Positions 57,123 to 64,000 of a DNA stretch of 64,000 bases are shown piece by piece; position 1 is the first letter of the stretch; every line of letters starts with the position of its first letter. The stretch covers positions 124,001 through 188,000 of the forward strand of contig NZ_JAHXBF010000013.1 of assembly GCF_020103695.1 (NCBI RefSeq), given 5' to 3'. A program made the position numbers and the translations under genes. The notes below the pieces were generated by a model that did no database searches, was not told the DNA's origin, and was given only the letters and a program-made list of their open reading frames with translations. Source of the DNA: Hyalangium versicolor (lineage in GTDB: Bacteria; Myxococcota; Myxococcia; Myxococcales; Myxococcaceae).

Positions 57123-60100
57123 ATGTTCACTGACTTCTTCATCCGCCGCCCCATCTTCGCCGCCGTGGTGTCCATCCTCATCACGCTGGTGGGCGCCATC
57201 TCCATTCCCACGCTCGCGGTGGAGCAGTATCCGGATCTCTCTCTGCCGCAGGTGACGGTGACCTCCACGTATCTGGGGGCCTCCGCCGAGGTGGTGGAGA
57301 GCGCCGTGACCACGGTGCTGGAGCGCGCCCTCAATGGCTTGAAGGGCATGCGCTACATCACCTCGACCAGCACCAACGAGGGTTCCAGCAGCATCACCGT
57401 CAGCTTCGAGCCGGGCTACAGCGTGGACATCGGCGCGGTGGATGTGCAGAACCGCGTGGCCACCACCTCCGCGCGCCTGCCCGCCGCGGTCAACGCGCTG
57501 GGCATCACCGTCAACAAGACGCAGTCGCAGTTGCTGATGTCCTTCGGCTTGTACGACACGCAGAACCACTACGACCGGGGCTTCATCAGCAACTACGCGG
57601 ACGTCTACATCCGAGACGCGCTGCTGCGCGTGAAGGGCGTGGGCGATGTGCGCATCTTCGGCGAGCGGCGCTTCGCCATGCGGCTGTGGCTGGATCCCAC
57701 GCAGCTGGCGAGCCGAAGCCTCACTCCCGCGGACGTGGTGAATGCGCTGCGCGCGCAGAACCTGCAGGTGGGCGCGGGGCAGGTGGGGCAGCAGCCGGCT
57801 CCACAGGGACAGACGTACCAGTTCACCGTGCGCGCGCTCGGGCAGCTCACCACGGCCGAGGAGTTCAACGACATCGTCGTGCAGCGCGGGGAGGATGGCT
57901 CGCTGGTCCGGCTGCGGGACGTAGGGCGCGCGGAGCTGGGCGCGGAGAACTATGCGCAGTTGCTGCGCTTCAATGGACGCGAGGCGGTAGGTCTGGGCAT
58001 CTTCCAGCTCCCGGGATCCAATGCGCTGGATGTGCGCGACGGCGTGGTGAAGGAGCTGGAGCGGCTCAAGGGCAATTTCCCGCCAGGGCTCACCTATCAG
58101 TCCGCCTTCGATACGACGAGCGCGGTGTCAGCCTCCATCGAGGAAGTGTTGACCACGCTGGGCGAGGCCATCCTGCTGGTGGTGCTCGTCGTCTTCGTCT
58201 TCCTGCACGGCTGGCGCAGCGTGCTGGTGGTGGCGACGACGCTGCCAGTGTCCCTGGTGGGTACCTTCGCCTTCGTCAAGCTGTTCGGGTTCTCGATCAA
58301 CACGCTGACGCTGTTCGGCCTGACGTTGGCCACGGGTCTGGTGGTGGATGACGCCATCGTCGTCATCGAGAACGTCGAGCGCATCATGGAGAAGGACAAG
58401 GTGAGCCCGCGCGAGGCCACCCACCGCGGCATGAAGCAGGTGGCCGGCGTGGTGGTGGCCGTGGCGCTGGTGCTGTCCGCGGTGTTCGTCCCGGTGTCAT
58501 TCTTCCCAGGCACCACGGGTGCCATCTACCAGCAGTTCGCGCTGACGCTCGCCTTCTCCATCGCCCTGTCGGCGCTGGTGGCCCTCACGCTGTCTCCGGC
58601 TCTGTCCGCGCGGCTGCTGCGCGGGCGCGAGGGAGAGAAGTGGCGGGCGGCTCGCTGGGTGGACCACACGCTGGATTCCTTCCGCAAAGGTTATGGGCGG
58701 CTGCTGGGCAAGCTGCTGGGGCGGCTGCGATGGGTGGTCGTGGCTGCGTTCGTCGTGTGCCTCGGCATCACGGCGTGGCTCTATCGCTCCACTCCCACGG
58801 GCTTCATCCCCGCGGAGGACCAGGGCTACCTCATCGTCGCGGTGCAGGGCCCGGAGGGCACGTCCCTGGACTACACCCGGCAGGTGTTGATCCAGACGGA
58901 GGAGGTCCTGCGCAAGCAGCCGGAGGTGGCTGACATCTTCACGGTGGGAGGCTTCTCCCTGCTGGGAGCCGGCTCCAACACGGGCACGCTCTTCATCAAC
59001 CTGAGGCCATGGGACGAGCGGAAGAAGGAGGAGCAGGGCGTGAGTGCGCTGGTGGACAGGCTGCGTGGGCAGTTGCTGTCGGTGGGCGGCGCGCGCGTGC
59101 TGCCCTTCCAGCCGCCGACGATCCGCGGCGTGGGCAGTGTGGGTGGTTTCGAATTCGTCCTCGAGGATCAGCAGGGCACCCACACGCTGGAGGAGCTCTC
59201 GCAGGTGACGCAGCAGCTCATTGGCCGGGCCAACCGCGCACCGGGACTGAGCGGCGTTTTCTCCTCCTATACGGCCAGCACTCCGCTGCTGGACGTGCAG
59301 GTGGATCGCGAGAAGGCCGAGGCGCTGGGCGTTTCGCTGGACTCGGTGTACTCGACGCTCTCGGTGTACCTGGGCAGCCAGTACGTCAATGATTTCACCT
59401 TCGCCAGCCGCGTGTACCGCGTCTACGTGCAGGCGGCGGTGCCCTTCCGCAACGAGCCACAGGACATCAGCTCCTTCTATGCTCGCTCGGAGCAGGGGCA
59501 GATGGTGCCCCTGGCCTCGCTGGTGAATGTGACACCCGTCACCAGCGCCGCGAGCATCCAGCACTACAACCTCTTCCGCTCGGCGACGATCAACGGCCAG
59601 CAGGCGCCCGGTGCCAGCACTGGCGATGCGCTCACCGCCATGGAGCAGGTGGCGCGGCAGGGCTTGCCGAGTGGCTTCACCTTCGAGTGGACGGGGCTCT
59701 CCCGAGAGCAGAAGGAGGCCGGTGGCAAGGTGTTGATCATCTTCGGCCTGGGCATCGTCTTCGTGTTCCTGGTGCTCGCGGCTCAGTACGAGAGCTTCGC
59801 GCTGCCACTCGTGGTGATGCTGGGTGTGCCGGTGGCCATGCTGGGCGCGTTGGGGCTGCAGAACCTGCGAGGACTGGCCAACGACGTGTTCTGCCAGGTG
59901 GGCCTGGTGATGTTGGTGGGCCTGGCCAGCAAGAACGCCATCCTCATCGTGGAGTTCGCCGAGCAATTGCGCGAGCAGGGCAAGAGCGTGGTGGAGGCCG
60001 CCATCGAGGCGGGGCAGACGCGTCTGCGGCCCATCCTGATGACCTCGTTCGCGTTCCTGCTGGGCGTGGTGCCGCTGGTGCTGGCGTCGGGGGCGGGCGC

Positions 60101-60278
60101 GGCGTCTCGCAAGTCCCTGGGGACGGCGGTGTTCGGCGGCATGCTGCTGTCCACCTTCGTCAACCTCATCTTCATTCCGGTGCTGTACGCGCTGGTGGAG
60201 ACGGCTCGCTCGAAGGTGCTCAAGCGCCGGGAGCACAGCCGCGAAGGGGGCGAGGGACCGGCGACGCAGCAGGCGTGA
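57123..60278 (+). CDS. RND efflux permease (AcrB/HAE-1 type)
   Basis: Predicted 1051-residue pump: MFTDFFIRRPIFAAVVSILI start, periplasmic docking motif YLGASAEVVESAVTTVLERAL, and proton-relay acidic residues in GLVVDDAIVVIENVERIM (near 407). Twelve membrane segments and two large loops. The sequence is AcrB/MexB-like, the drug/hydrophobe branch. It completes the TolC-AcrA-AcrB operon at 54550-60278; no local regulator gene is present in the run. Confidence 0.95.
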   Translation: MFTDFFIRRPIFAAVVSILITLVGAISIPTLAVEQYPDLSLPQVTVTSTYLGASAEVVESAVTTVLERALNGLKGMRYITSTSTNEGSSSITVSFEPGYSVDIGAVDVQNRVATTSARLPAAVNALGITVNKTQSQLLMSFGLYDTQNHYDRGFISNYADVYIRDALLRVKGVGDVRIFGERRFAMRLWLDPTQLASRSLTPADVVNALRAQNLQVGAGQVGQQPAPQGQTYQFTVRALGQLTTAEEFNDIVVQRGEDGSLVRLRDVGRAELGAENYAQLLRFNGREAVGLGIFQLPGSNALDVRDGVVKELERLKGNFPPGLTYQSAFDTTSAVSASIEEVLTTLGEAILLVVLVVFVFLHGWRSVLVVATTLPVSLVGTFAFVKLFGFSINTLTLFGLTLATGLVVDDAIVVIENVERIMEKDKVSPREATHRGMKQVAGVVVAVALVLSAVFVPVSFFPGTTGAIYQQFALTLAFSIALSALVALTLSPALSARLLRGREGEKWRAARWVDHTLDSFRKGYGRLLGKLLGRLRWVVVAAFVVCLGITAWLYRSTPTGFIPAEDQGYLIVAVQGPEGTSLDYTRQVLIQTEEVLRKQPEVADIFTVGGFSLLGAGSNTGTLFINLRPWDERKKEEQGVSALVDRLRGQLLSVGGARVLPFQPPTIRGVGSVGGFEFVLEDQQGTHTLEELSQVTQQLIGRANRAPGLSGVFSSYTASTPLLDVQVDREKAEALGVSLDSVYSTLSVYLGSQYVNDFTFASRVYRVYVQAAVPFRNEPQDISSFYARSEQGQMVPLASLVNVTPVTSAASIQHYNLFRSATINGQQAPGASTGDALTAMEQVARQGLPSGFTFEWTGLSREQKEAGGKVLIIFGLGIVFVFLVLAAQYESFALPLVVMLGVPVAMLGALGLQNLRGLANDVFCQVGLVMLVGLASKNAILIVEFAEQLREQGKSVVEAAIEAGQTRLRPILMTSFAFLLGVVPLVLASGAGAASRKSLGTAVFGGMLLSTFVNLIFIPVLYALVETARSKVLKRREHSREGGEGPATQQA

Positions 60279-60315
60279 GCTGTCCTACCCGGGTGGCGCA
60301 GGTGGGCGGGCCATG

Positions 60316-60331
60316 TCGATTGTCGAATCGA
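60316..60331. promoter_or_regulatory. Inverted repeat upstream of the citrate-synthase-family gene
   Basis: TCGATTGTCGAATCGA has 6-bp perfect arms around GTCG and ends 52 bp before the ATG at 60384. It could be an operator; no matching regulator is nearby. Confidence 0.3.
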
Positions 60332-60383
60332 GTTTCGCGCCCCAGGGCCCGCCTTTACTCCTCTCTCCGGAGGAGTCGAACAC

Positions 60384-61484
60384 ATGGGCACGACGCAGGC
60401 GGCAGTGCAGGCAGGCCTCGAAGGCGTAGTGGTGGCGGAGACCCGGCTGAGCGAGGTGGATGGCGAGCAGGGCCGGCTCATCATCGCTGGCAGCGAGGTG
60501 GAGTCCCTCGCGGGCTCCTCCTCCTTCGAGGAGGTGTGCTCGAGGCTGTGGGCGCCTTATGCGAAGGCGCCGCTGCCCTCGTCGCTCCAGGCGGCCCTGG
60601 GTGAGGCGCGCGTGCGAGCCTTCGGTTGGCTGGAGGGCCTGGGGAATGCGCTCTCAGCGGAGGATGGGATGGACGCGCTCCGTTCCTCGGTGGCGCATGT
60701 CCCGGTGCAGACAGGAGGTGAGCTGGAGACGGCTTTGTCGCTCACGGCGGCTGCCGCCGTCTTCACGGGGGCTTGGGCTCGGCGCAGGCGTGGGTTGTCG
60801 CCTGTACGGCCGGATCCGAAGCTGTCTCACTCGGCGGATCTGCTGCGCATGGTGACGGGCGAGTTCCAGCCCGAGCGGGCCGCGGGGCTGGACGCCTACC
60901 TGGTCACCGTGTCGGACCATGGGCTGAATGCCTCCACGTTCACGGCGCGGGTGATTGCGTCCACGGGCTCGGATGCCGTGTCAGCGGTGGTGGGCGCCAT
61001 CGGTGCGCTCAAGGGGCCGCTTCACGGTGGAGCGCCCGGGCCGGTGCTGGACATGCTGGATGCCATCGCCCGGCCGGAGCAGGCTGCCTCGTGGCTCGAG
61101 GCGGAGCTGAAGGCCGGCCGCCGCATCATGGGCATGGGGCATCGCATCTACCGCGTGCGCGATCCTCGCGCGGCCGTGCTGGAGCGAGCCATCGAGCGGC
61201 TGGAGCGCGGAGGGCTGCGGACCGAGCGGCTCGCGCTGGCCCGGGCGGTGGAGCGGGCGGCTGAGGAGTTGTTGCGCCAGCGCTATCCGGACCGCCCGCT
61301 GCGCGCGAACGTGGAGTTCTACACGGCGGTGTTGCTGGACGCGGTGGGGCTCGATCGGACGATGTTCTCGCCCGCGTTCGCGTGTGGCCGTGTCGCCGGG
61401 TGGCTCGGGCACATCGCCGAGCAGCGCGAGACGGGCAAGCTCATCCGTCCCGCCTCGCGCTACGTGGGGCCGATGCCGGGCTGA
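60384..61484 (+). CDS. Citrate-synthase-family protein
   Basis: Predicted 366-residue enzyme. Active-site elements: VSDHGLNASTFTARVIAST, LKGPLHGGAPGPVLDM (first His), GMGHRIYRVRDPR (second His and Arg), and NVEFYTAVLLDAVGL, where the usual catalytic Asp is Glu. NVEF variants also occur in CitA-type bacterial enzymes, so this does not by itself rule out activity. The N-terminal 100 residues are shorter and more divergent than in housekeeping citrate synthase. GGAGGAG lies upstream of the ATG. A main-pathway or methylcitrate role cannot be separated. Confidence 0.88.
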   Translation: MGTTQAAVQAGLEGVVVAETRLSEVDGEQGRLIIAGSEVESLAGSSSFEEVCSRLWAPYAKAPLPSSLQAALGEARVRAFGWLEGLGNALSAEDGMDALRSSVAHVPVQTGGELETALSLTAAAAVFTGAWARRRRGLSPVRPDPKLSHSADLLRMVTGEFQPERAAGLDAYLVTVSDHGLNASTFTARVIASTGSDAVSAVVGAIGALKGPLHGGAPGPVLDMLDAIARPEQAASWLEAELKAGRRIMGMGHRIYRVRDPRAAVLERAIERLERGGLRTERLALARAVERAAEELLRQRYPDRPLRANVEFYTAVLLDAVGLDRTMFSPAFACGRVAGWLGHIAEQRETGKLIRPASRYVGPMPG

Positions 61485-61493
61485 GGCACCGCT

Positions 61494-61525
61494 CACCGCC
61501 GCCGCGTCATCCGCTGGCGGCGGTG
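61494..61525. terminator. Terminator hairpin after the citrate-synthase-family gene
   Basis: CACCGCCGCC / GGCGGCGGTG (61494-61503 with 61516-61525) with a partly paired 12-base loop lies between convergent genes. Confidence 0.65.
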
Positions 61526-61554
61526 GGCTCGCGGCGCCTGCTGGGCGCGGTGGC

Positions 61555-61815
61555 TCAGCAGTTGTTGCCGGAGGGGCACTTGCAGGAGCCGGCCTTCACC
61601 TGGTCCTTGCGCTTCTTCTCCGCGTCGAGGCGGGAGTCGTAGTGAGCCAGACAGTCGTCGGTTCCGCGCTGGCTCTTCATCGCGGCGTGCTCGCGGGTGT
61701 CGATCTCACACTCACCCCTGGACGTCTTGTAGACGTGGTACTTGTCGTTGGCCAGCGCCGGAGTTGCCAGCAGCACCACCGCGCCCACCCAAGCCATCGT
61801 CATCTTCCGCAGCAT
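61555..61815 (-). CDS. Small Cys-containing secreted protein
   Basis: Predicted 86-residue exported protein. ATG 61815 has GAGAGG 6 bases upstream. Signal peptide MLRKMTMAWVGAVVLLATPA, cleavage near ALA-ND. The mature chain is charged (YHVYKTSRGECEIDTREH, YDSRLDAEKKRKD) and ends in three Cys of CKCPSGNNC, with two more earlier, suggesting disulphides. Family not recognised. Located between a convergent enzyme gene and a divergent glycosyltransferase gene. Confidence 0.65.
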   Translation of the reverse strand: MLRKMTMAWVGAVVLLATPALANDKYHVYKTSRGECEIDTREHAAMKSQRGTDDCLAHYDSRLDAEKKRKDQVKAGSCKCPSGNNC

Positions 61816-62063
61816 TGTTTCCCTCTCGTTTCGAGACGCACGCCCGAGCGGCGGGATGCCGCCCGTGGCAGTCAGAGCAAACACTGGGAGTGAAGTGCGG
61901 GGAAGGACGTGCGGGGGAGAGGGGAGAGAGCCCGGTGTCGCGCGTCGGCTCGATCGTGAGCGCTGGGTCGAGCACGCGGTGCTTGCCGTCCGCTGAGTCC
62001 CGGCCCGAGACTGCTCCGGGTGAAGATCCAGCCGACCTCCGACCGTTCGTATCCCAGGGCCGC

Positions 62064-63161
62064 ATGAGCGTGGAGCGTTCCTCGGGTTCTCCTCGGTGGC
62101 AGGCGGCGGTGGGCCTCACCGCGCTGATGTTGGTGCACCACTTCGGGTTGTGGGCATGGACGGCGTTCCACCGAGGCTTTCCGCTGATCGAGGCCGTGAA
62201 TCGCTGGGACTCGCACCTCTATACGCAGATCATCTTCAATGGGTACGCGGACCCGGCCTTGCGGGCGTTCCTTCCGCTGTACCCGGGCGTGGTGTGGCTC
62301 CTCCGTGCAGCGCTGGGAGGAGGGATTCCTCCCGCGGCGATCGGGTGTGTGTTGTCGTCGCTGTGCCTGCTGGGATTCGCGGCGTGGGTGTCCTGGAGAG
62401 GTGCTCGGCAGCCGGTTTCGTCTCCGCTCGAGCCGCGGACGGTGTGGGGTTGGTTCTTTTTCCTCTACAGCCCGGGCAGCTTCGCGCTGCACTCGCACCA
62501 CACGGAGGGGTTGTTCCTGCTCCTGTCCCTGGGGGCGCTGGCTTGCGCCTGGGACGGGCGTGTGTGGCAGGCGGCACTCTTCGCGGCGCTCTGCGTGTGG
62601 GCTCGCAACCAGGGTGTGCTCGTGGCGATCACGGCGGCGCTCCTGGTGGCGCGAACTCCGGGGGCTTGGAGTGGGAGGGTGGGGCGGTTCGCGGCTGTCG
62701 GCGGCGTGGCGCTCGCATCATTCGCCGGGCTGCTCCTGTTCCATGAGCGCGTGTCGGGGGATTGGCTTGCGCACATGCATGCGCAGAAGAACTGGCACCA
62801 TGCGGACTCGCTGTGGAGCGCGGTGCGAGGGCTCTGGTTCGGCAACGAGTGGCATCGGCCCGGGTGGTGGCTGGGCCTGAGGAACCTGTTCGCCGCGGTG
62901 TGGCTCGCGGGGGCGGTGATGCTGATTCGCAGGAACTGGCCACTGGGGCTCTATGGCGTGCTGTCGATCCTGATCATGTTGCCCCAGGGGGATCTGGGGA
63001 ACGCGTTCCGCTTTGGCTCGGTGATGTTCCCCGTGCTGTTCCTGGTGGGAGACTGGTTCGCGGAGCGGCCGGTGTGGCTGCGCTGGACCGTGGCGCTGCT
63101 GGCGCTGTGGCTCAACCACAAGGTGGCGCACTCGTTCTCCATTGGTTCGTGGGCTTACTGA
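62064..63161 (+). CDS. PIG-V-like membrane mannosyltransferase
   Basis: Predicted 365-residue polytopic protein. ATG 62064 is preferred. After the first membrane segment comes the conserved NRWDSHLYTQIIFNGY (RWDS, the GT-C acidic motif), then LRAFLPLYPGVVWLL, YSPGSFALHSHHTEGLFLLL with paired His, and about eight hydrophobic helices (for example LFAAVWLAGAVMLI, ALLALWLNHK). The layout fits dolichol/polyprenyl-phosphate-sugar-dependent GT-C enzymes of the PIG-V/DUF2029-like group. The acceptor is unknown; envelope lipid or protein glycosylation is likely. Confidence 0.75.
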   Translation: MSVERSSGSPRWQAAVGLTALMLVHHFGLWAWTAFHRGFPLIEAVNRWDSHLYTQIIFNGYADPALRAFLPLYPGVVWLLRAALGGGIPPAAIGCVLSSLCLLGFAAWVSWRGARQPVSSPLEPRTVWGWFFFLYSPGSFALHSHHTEGLFLLLSLGALACAWDGRVWQAALFAALCVWARNQGVLVAITAALLVARTPGAWSGRVGRFAAVGGVALASFAGLLLFHERVSGDWLAHMHAQKNWHHADSLWSAVRGLWFGNEWHRPGWWLGLRNLFAAVWLAGAVMLIRRNWPLGLYGVLSILIMLPQGDLGNAFRFGSVMFPVLFLVGDWFAERPVWLRWTVALLALWLNHKVAHSFSIGSWAY

Positions 63162-63212
63162 GGCTGGGCCGCCGGGCGACGGAGATTCCGGGACTTGCTA
63201 TGCTCCCGGACC

Positions 63213-64000
63213 ATGGCGTCCGCAGGCTCCGGCTCTCTCTCCCCACGCTCCGCCACCGTGCCGTGGCTGGAGGAGCTCGACATCCTCGTTCGGGCTCGGT
63301 ACCCGCTGCTCTACCTCGTCTCGTGGGAAGAGCACCGGGTGGACTCCATCCTCGCCGAGCTCGCCCGCTCCCACGGCAAGGCGCTCTTCCATTGGTCCAT
63401 CATCCGCGGCCTGCGCAACGTCGGTGGCTCGCGCGCCCAGACGCAGCCAGACGAGACCCGCAACCCTCTCGATGCCCTCTCCGCCATCGAGAAGCTCAAT
63501 GAGCCCGCCCTGGTCGTCCTCAAGGACTTCCACCCCTACCTCGAGGAAAAGGGCGTGGTCCGTGCCGTGCGCGAGCTGGCCCACTTCCTCAAGAGCACCT
63601 TCACCACCGTCATCCTCCTGTCGCCCACGCTCAACATCCCCATCGAGCTGGAGAAGGAGGTCTCCGTCGTTGATGTGCCGCTGCCCGGGTACAACGATCT
63701 CATGCAGTTGCTGAAGGAGATCGTCGCCGTGGTCCGCAAGGGCAACAAGGCCACCGTGGAGCTCTCCCGAGAGCACGCCGACCAGCTCATCAAGGCGGCG
63801 CTCGGGCTCACCCTGTCGGAAGCGGAGAACGCCTTCGCCAAGGCCATTGCCCACGACGGCAAGTTGGGCGTCGAGGACATCAAGCGCATCCAGGACGAGA
63901 AGCGCCAGGTCATCCGCAAGAACGGGCTGCTCGAGTACTACCCGCCCGATGAGACGCTGGGCAACGTGGGTGGCCTCCAGAACCTGAAGGCCTGGCTCGG
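63213..64000 (+). CDS. AAA-family ATPase, 5' part (Ycf46-like)
   Basis: The frame from ATG 63213 runs off the right edge after 262 codons. The N-terminal domain (WLEELDILVRARYPLLYLVS, ALVVLKDFHPYLEEKGVVRA, VILLSPTLNIPIELEKEV, VVDVPLPGYNDL) is the pre-ATPase region of Ycf46-type AAA proteins, and the conserved LGNVGGLQNLKAWL at the edge is where the AAA module begins. The Walker motifs lie beyond the window. Function in the family is poorly defined. Confidence 0.85.
   Translation, partial: MASAGSGSLSPRSATVPWLEELDILVRARYPLLYLVSWEEHRVDSILAELARSHGKALFHWSIIRGLRNVGGSRAQTQPDETRNPLDALSAIEKLNEPALVVLKDFHPYLEEKGVVRAVRELAHFLKSTFTTVILLSPTLNIPIELEKEVSVVDVPLPGYNDLMQLLKEIVAVVRKGNKATVELSREHADQLIKAALGLTLSEAENAFAKAIAHDGKLGVEDIKRIQDEKRQVIRKNGLLEYYPPDETLGNVGGLQNLKAWL

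Overview
The window is high-GC DNA that reads like a chromosome segment of a fruiting myxobacterium, probably suborder Cystobacterineae. The basis is gene content: an AgmC-like glycine-rich surface protein, a degenerate-FHA sigma-54 activator beside a Ser/Thr kinase, a lipoprotein with NGLSA repeats, a MYXO-CTERM-type protein tail, many secreted lipoproteins, and dense regulation (two ECF-like sigma factors, a hybrid kinase, a LuxR, a LysR, a TetR and an XRE-cupin regulator). No rRNA, tRNA, insertion sequence or CRISPR array was recognised. The genus is not established.

Layout. 1-1462: 5' part of a surface protein, running off the left edge. 1996-10905: a signalling island with an exported TPR-like protein, a sigma-54 enhancer-binding protein (EBP), a 64-residue Ser/Thr-rich protein, a 1235-residue Ser/Thr kinase with a long repeat tail, and a caspase-like cysteine peptidase. 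Two sets of about 21-bp-phased TTGACGCGTCA-type elements each lie 59-60 bp before a sigma-54 -24/-12 match, which ties the small protein and the peptidase into one predicted regulon. 11173-13850: a LuxR-type regulator facing a haem-oxygenase-like diiron oxidase gene and a LuxI/FeeM-type N-acyl synthase gene, a candidate signal-making locus. 14130-19207: five tightly packed genes for a sigma factor, a small regulator-like protein, an ImmA/IrrE peptidase, a NurA-like nuclease and a HerA ATPase, which looks like a DNA-repair or defence cassette.

19295-29425: small proteins, an XRE-cupin regulator, a GH114 lipoprotein, a choice-of-anchor A gene remnant, an alcohol dehydrogenase/DUF4334 pair, and a TetR-controlled acyl-CoA operon (SDR, acyl-CoA dehydrogenase, APH-like kinase, DUF6285). 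29538-37267: a five-gene efflux and two-component operon whose genes overlap at every junction, preceded by a CusR/CopR-like box. 37302-44201: LysR with a divergent Tat-exported epoxide-hydrolase-like enzyme, an MDR oxidoreductase, a P450, the NGLSA lipoprotein, and rsgA.

44259-64000: an OmpA-family/Ig-repeat surface pair, an RsbQ-like hydrolase coupled to a hybrid histidine kinase, an ECF sigma/membrane anti-sigma pair, an M28 peptidase, a TolC-AcrA-AcrB-type pump, a citrate-synthase-family enzyme, a small Cys-rich secreted protein, a PIG-V-like membrane mannosyltransferase, and the start of an AAA ATPase gene running off the right edge. Several convergent gene pairs are separated by strong GC-rich hairpins.

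All functional calls come from reading motifs and context; no database search was run.
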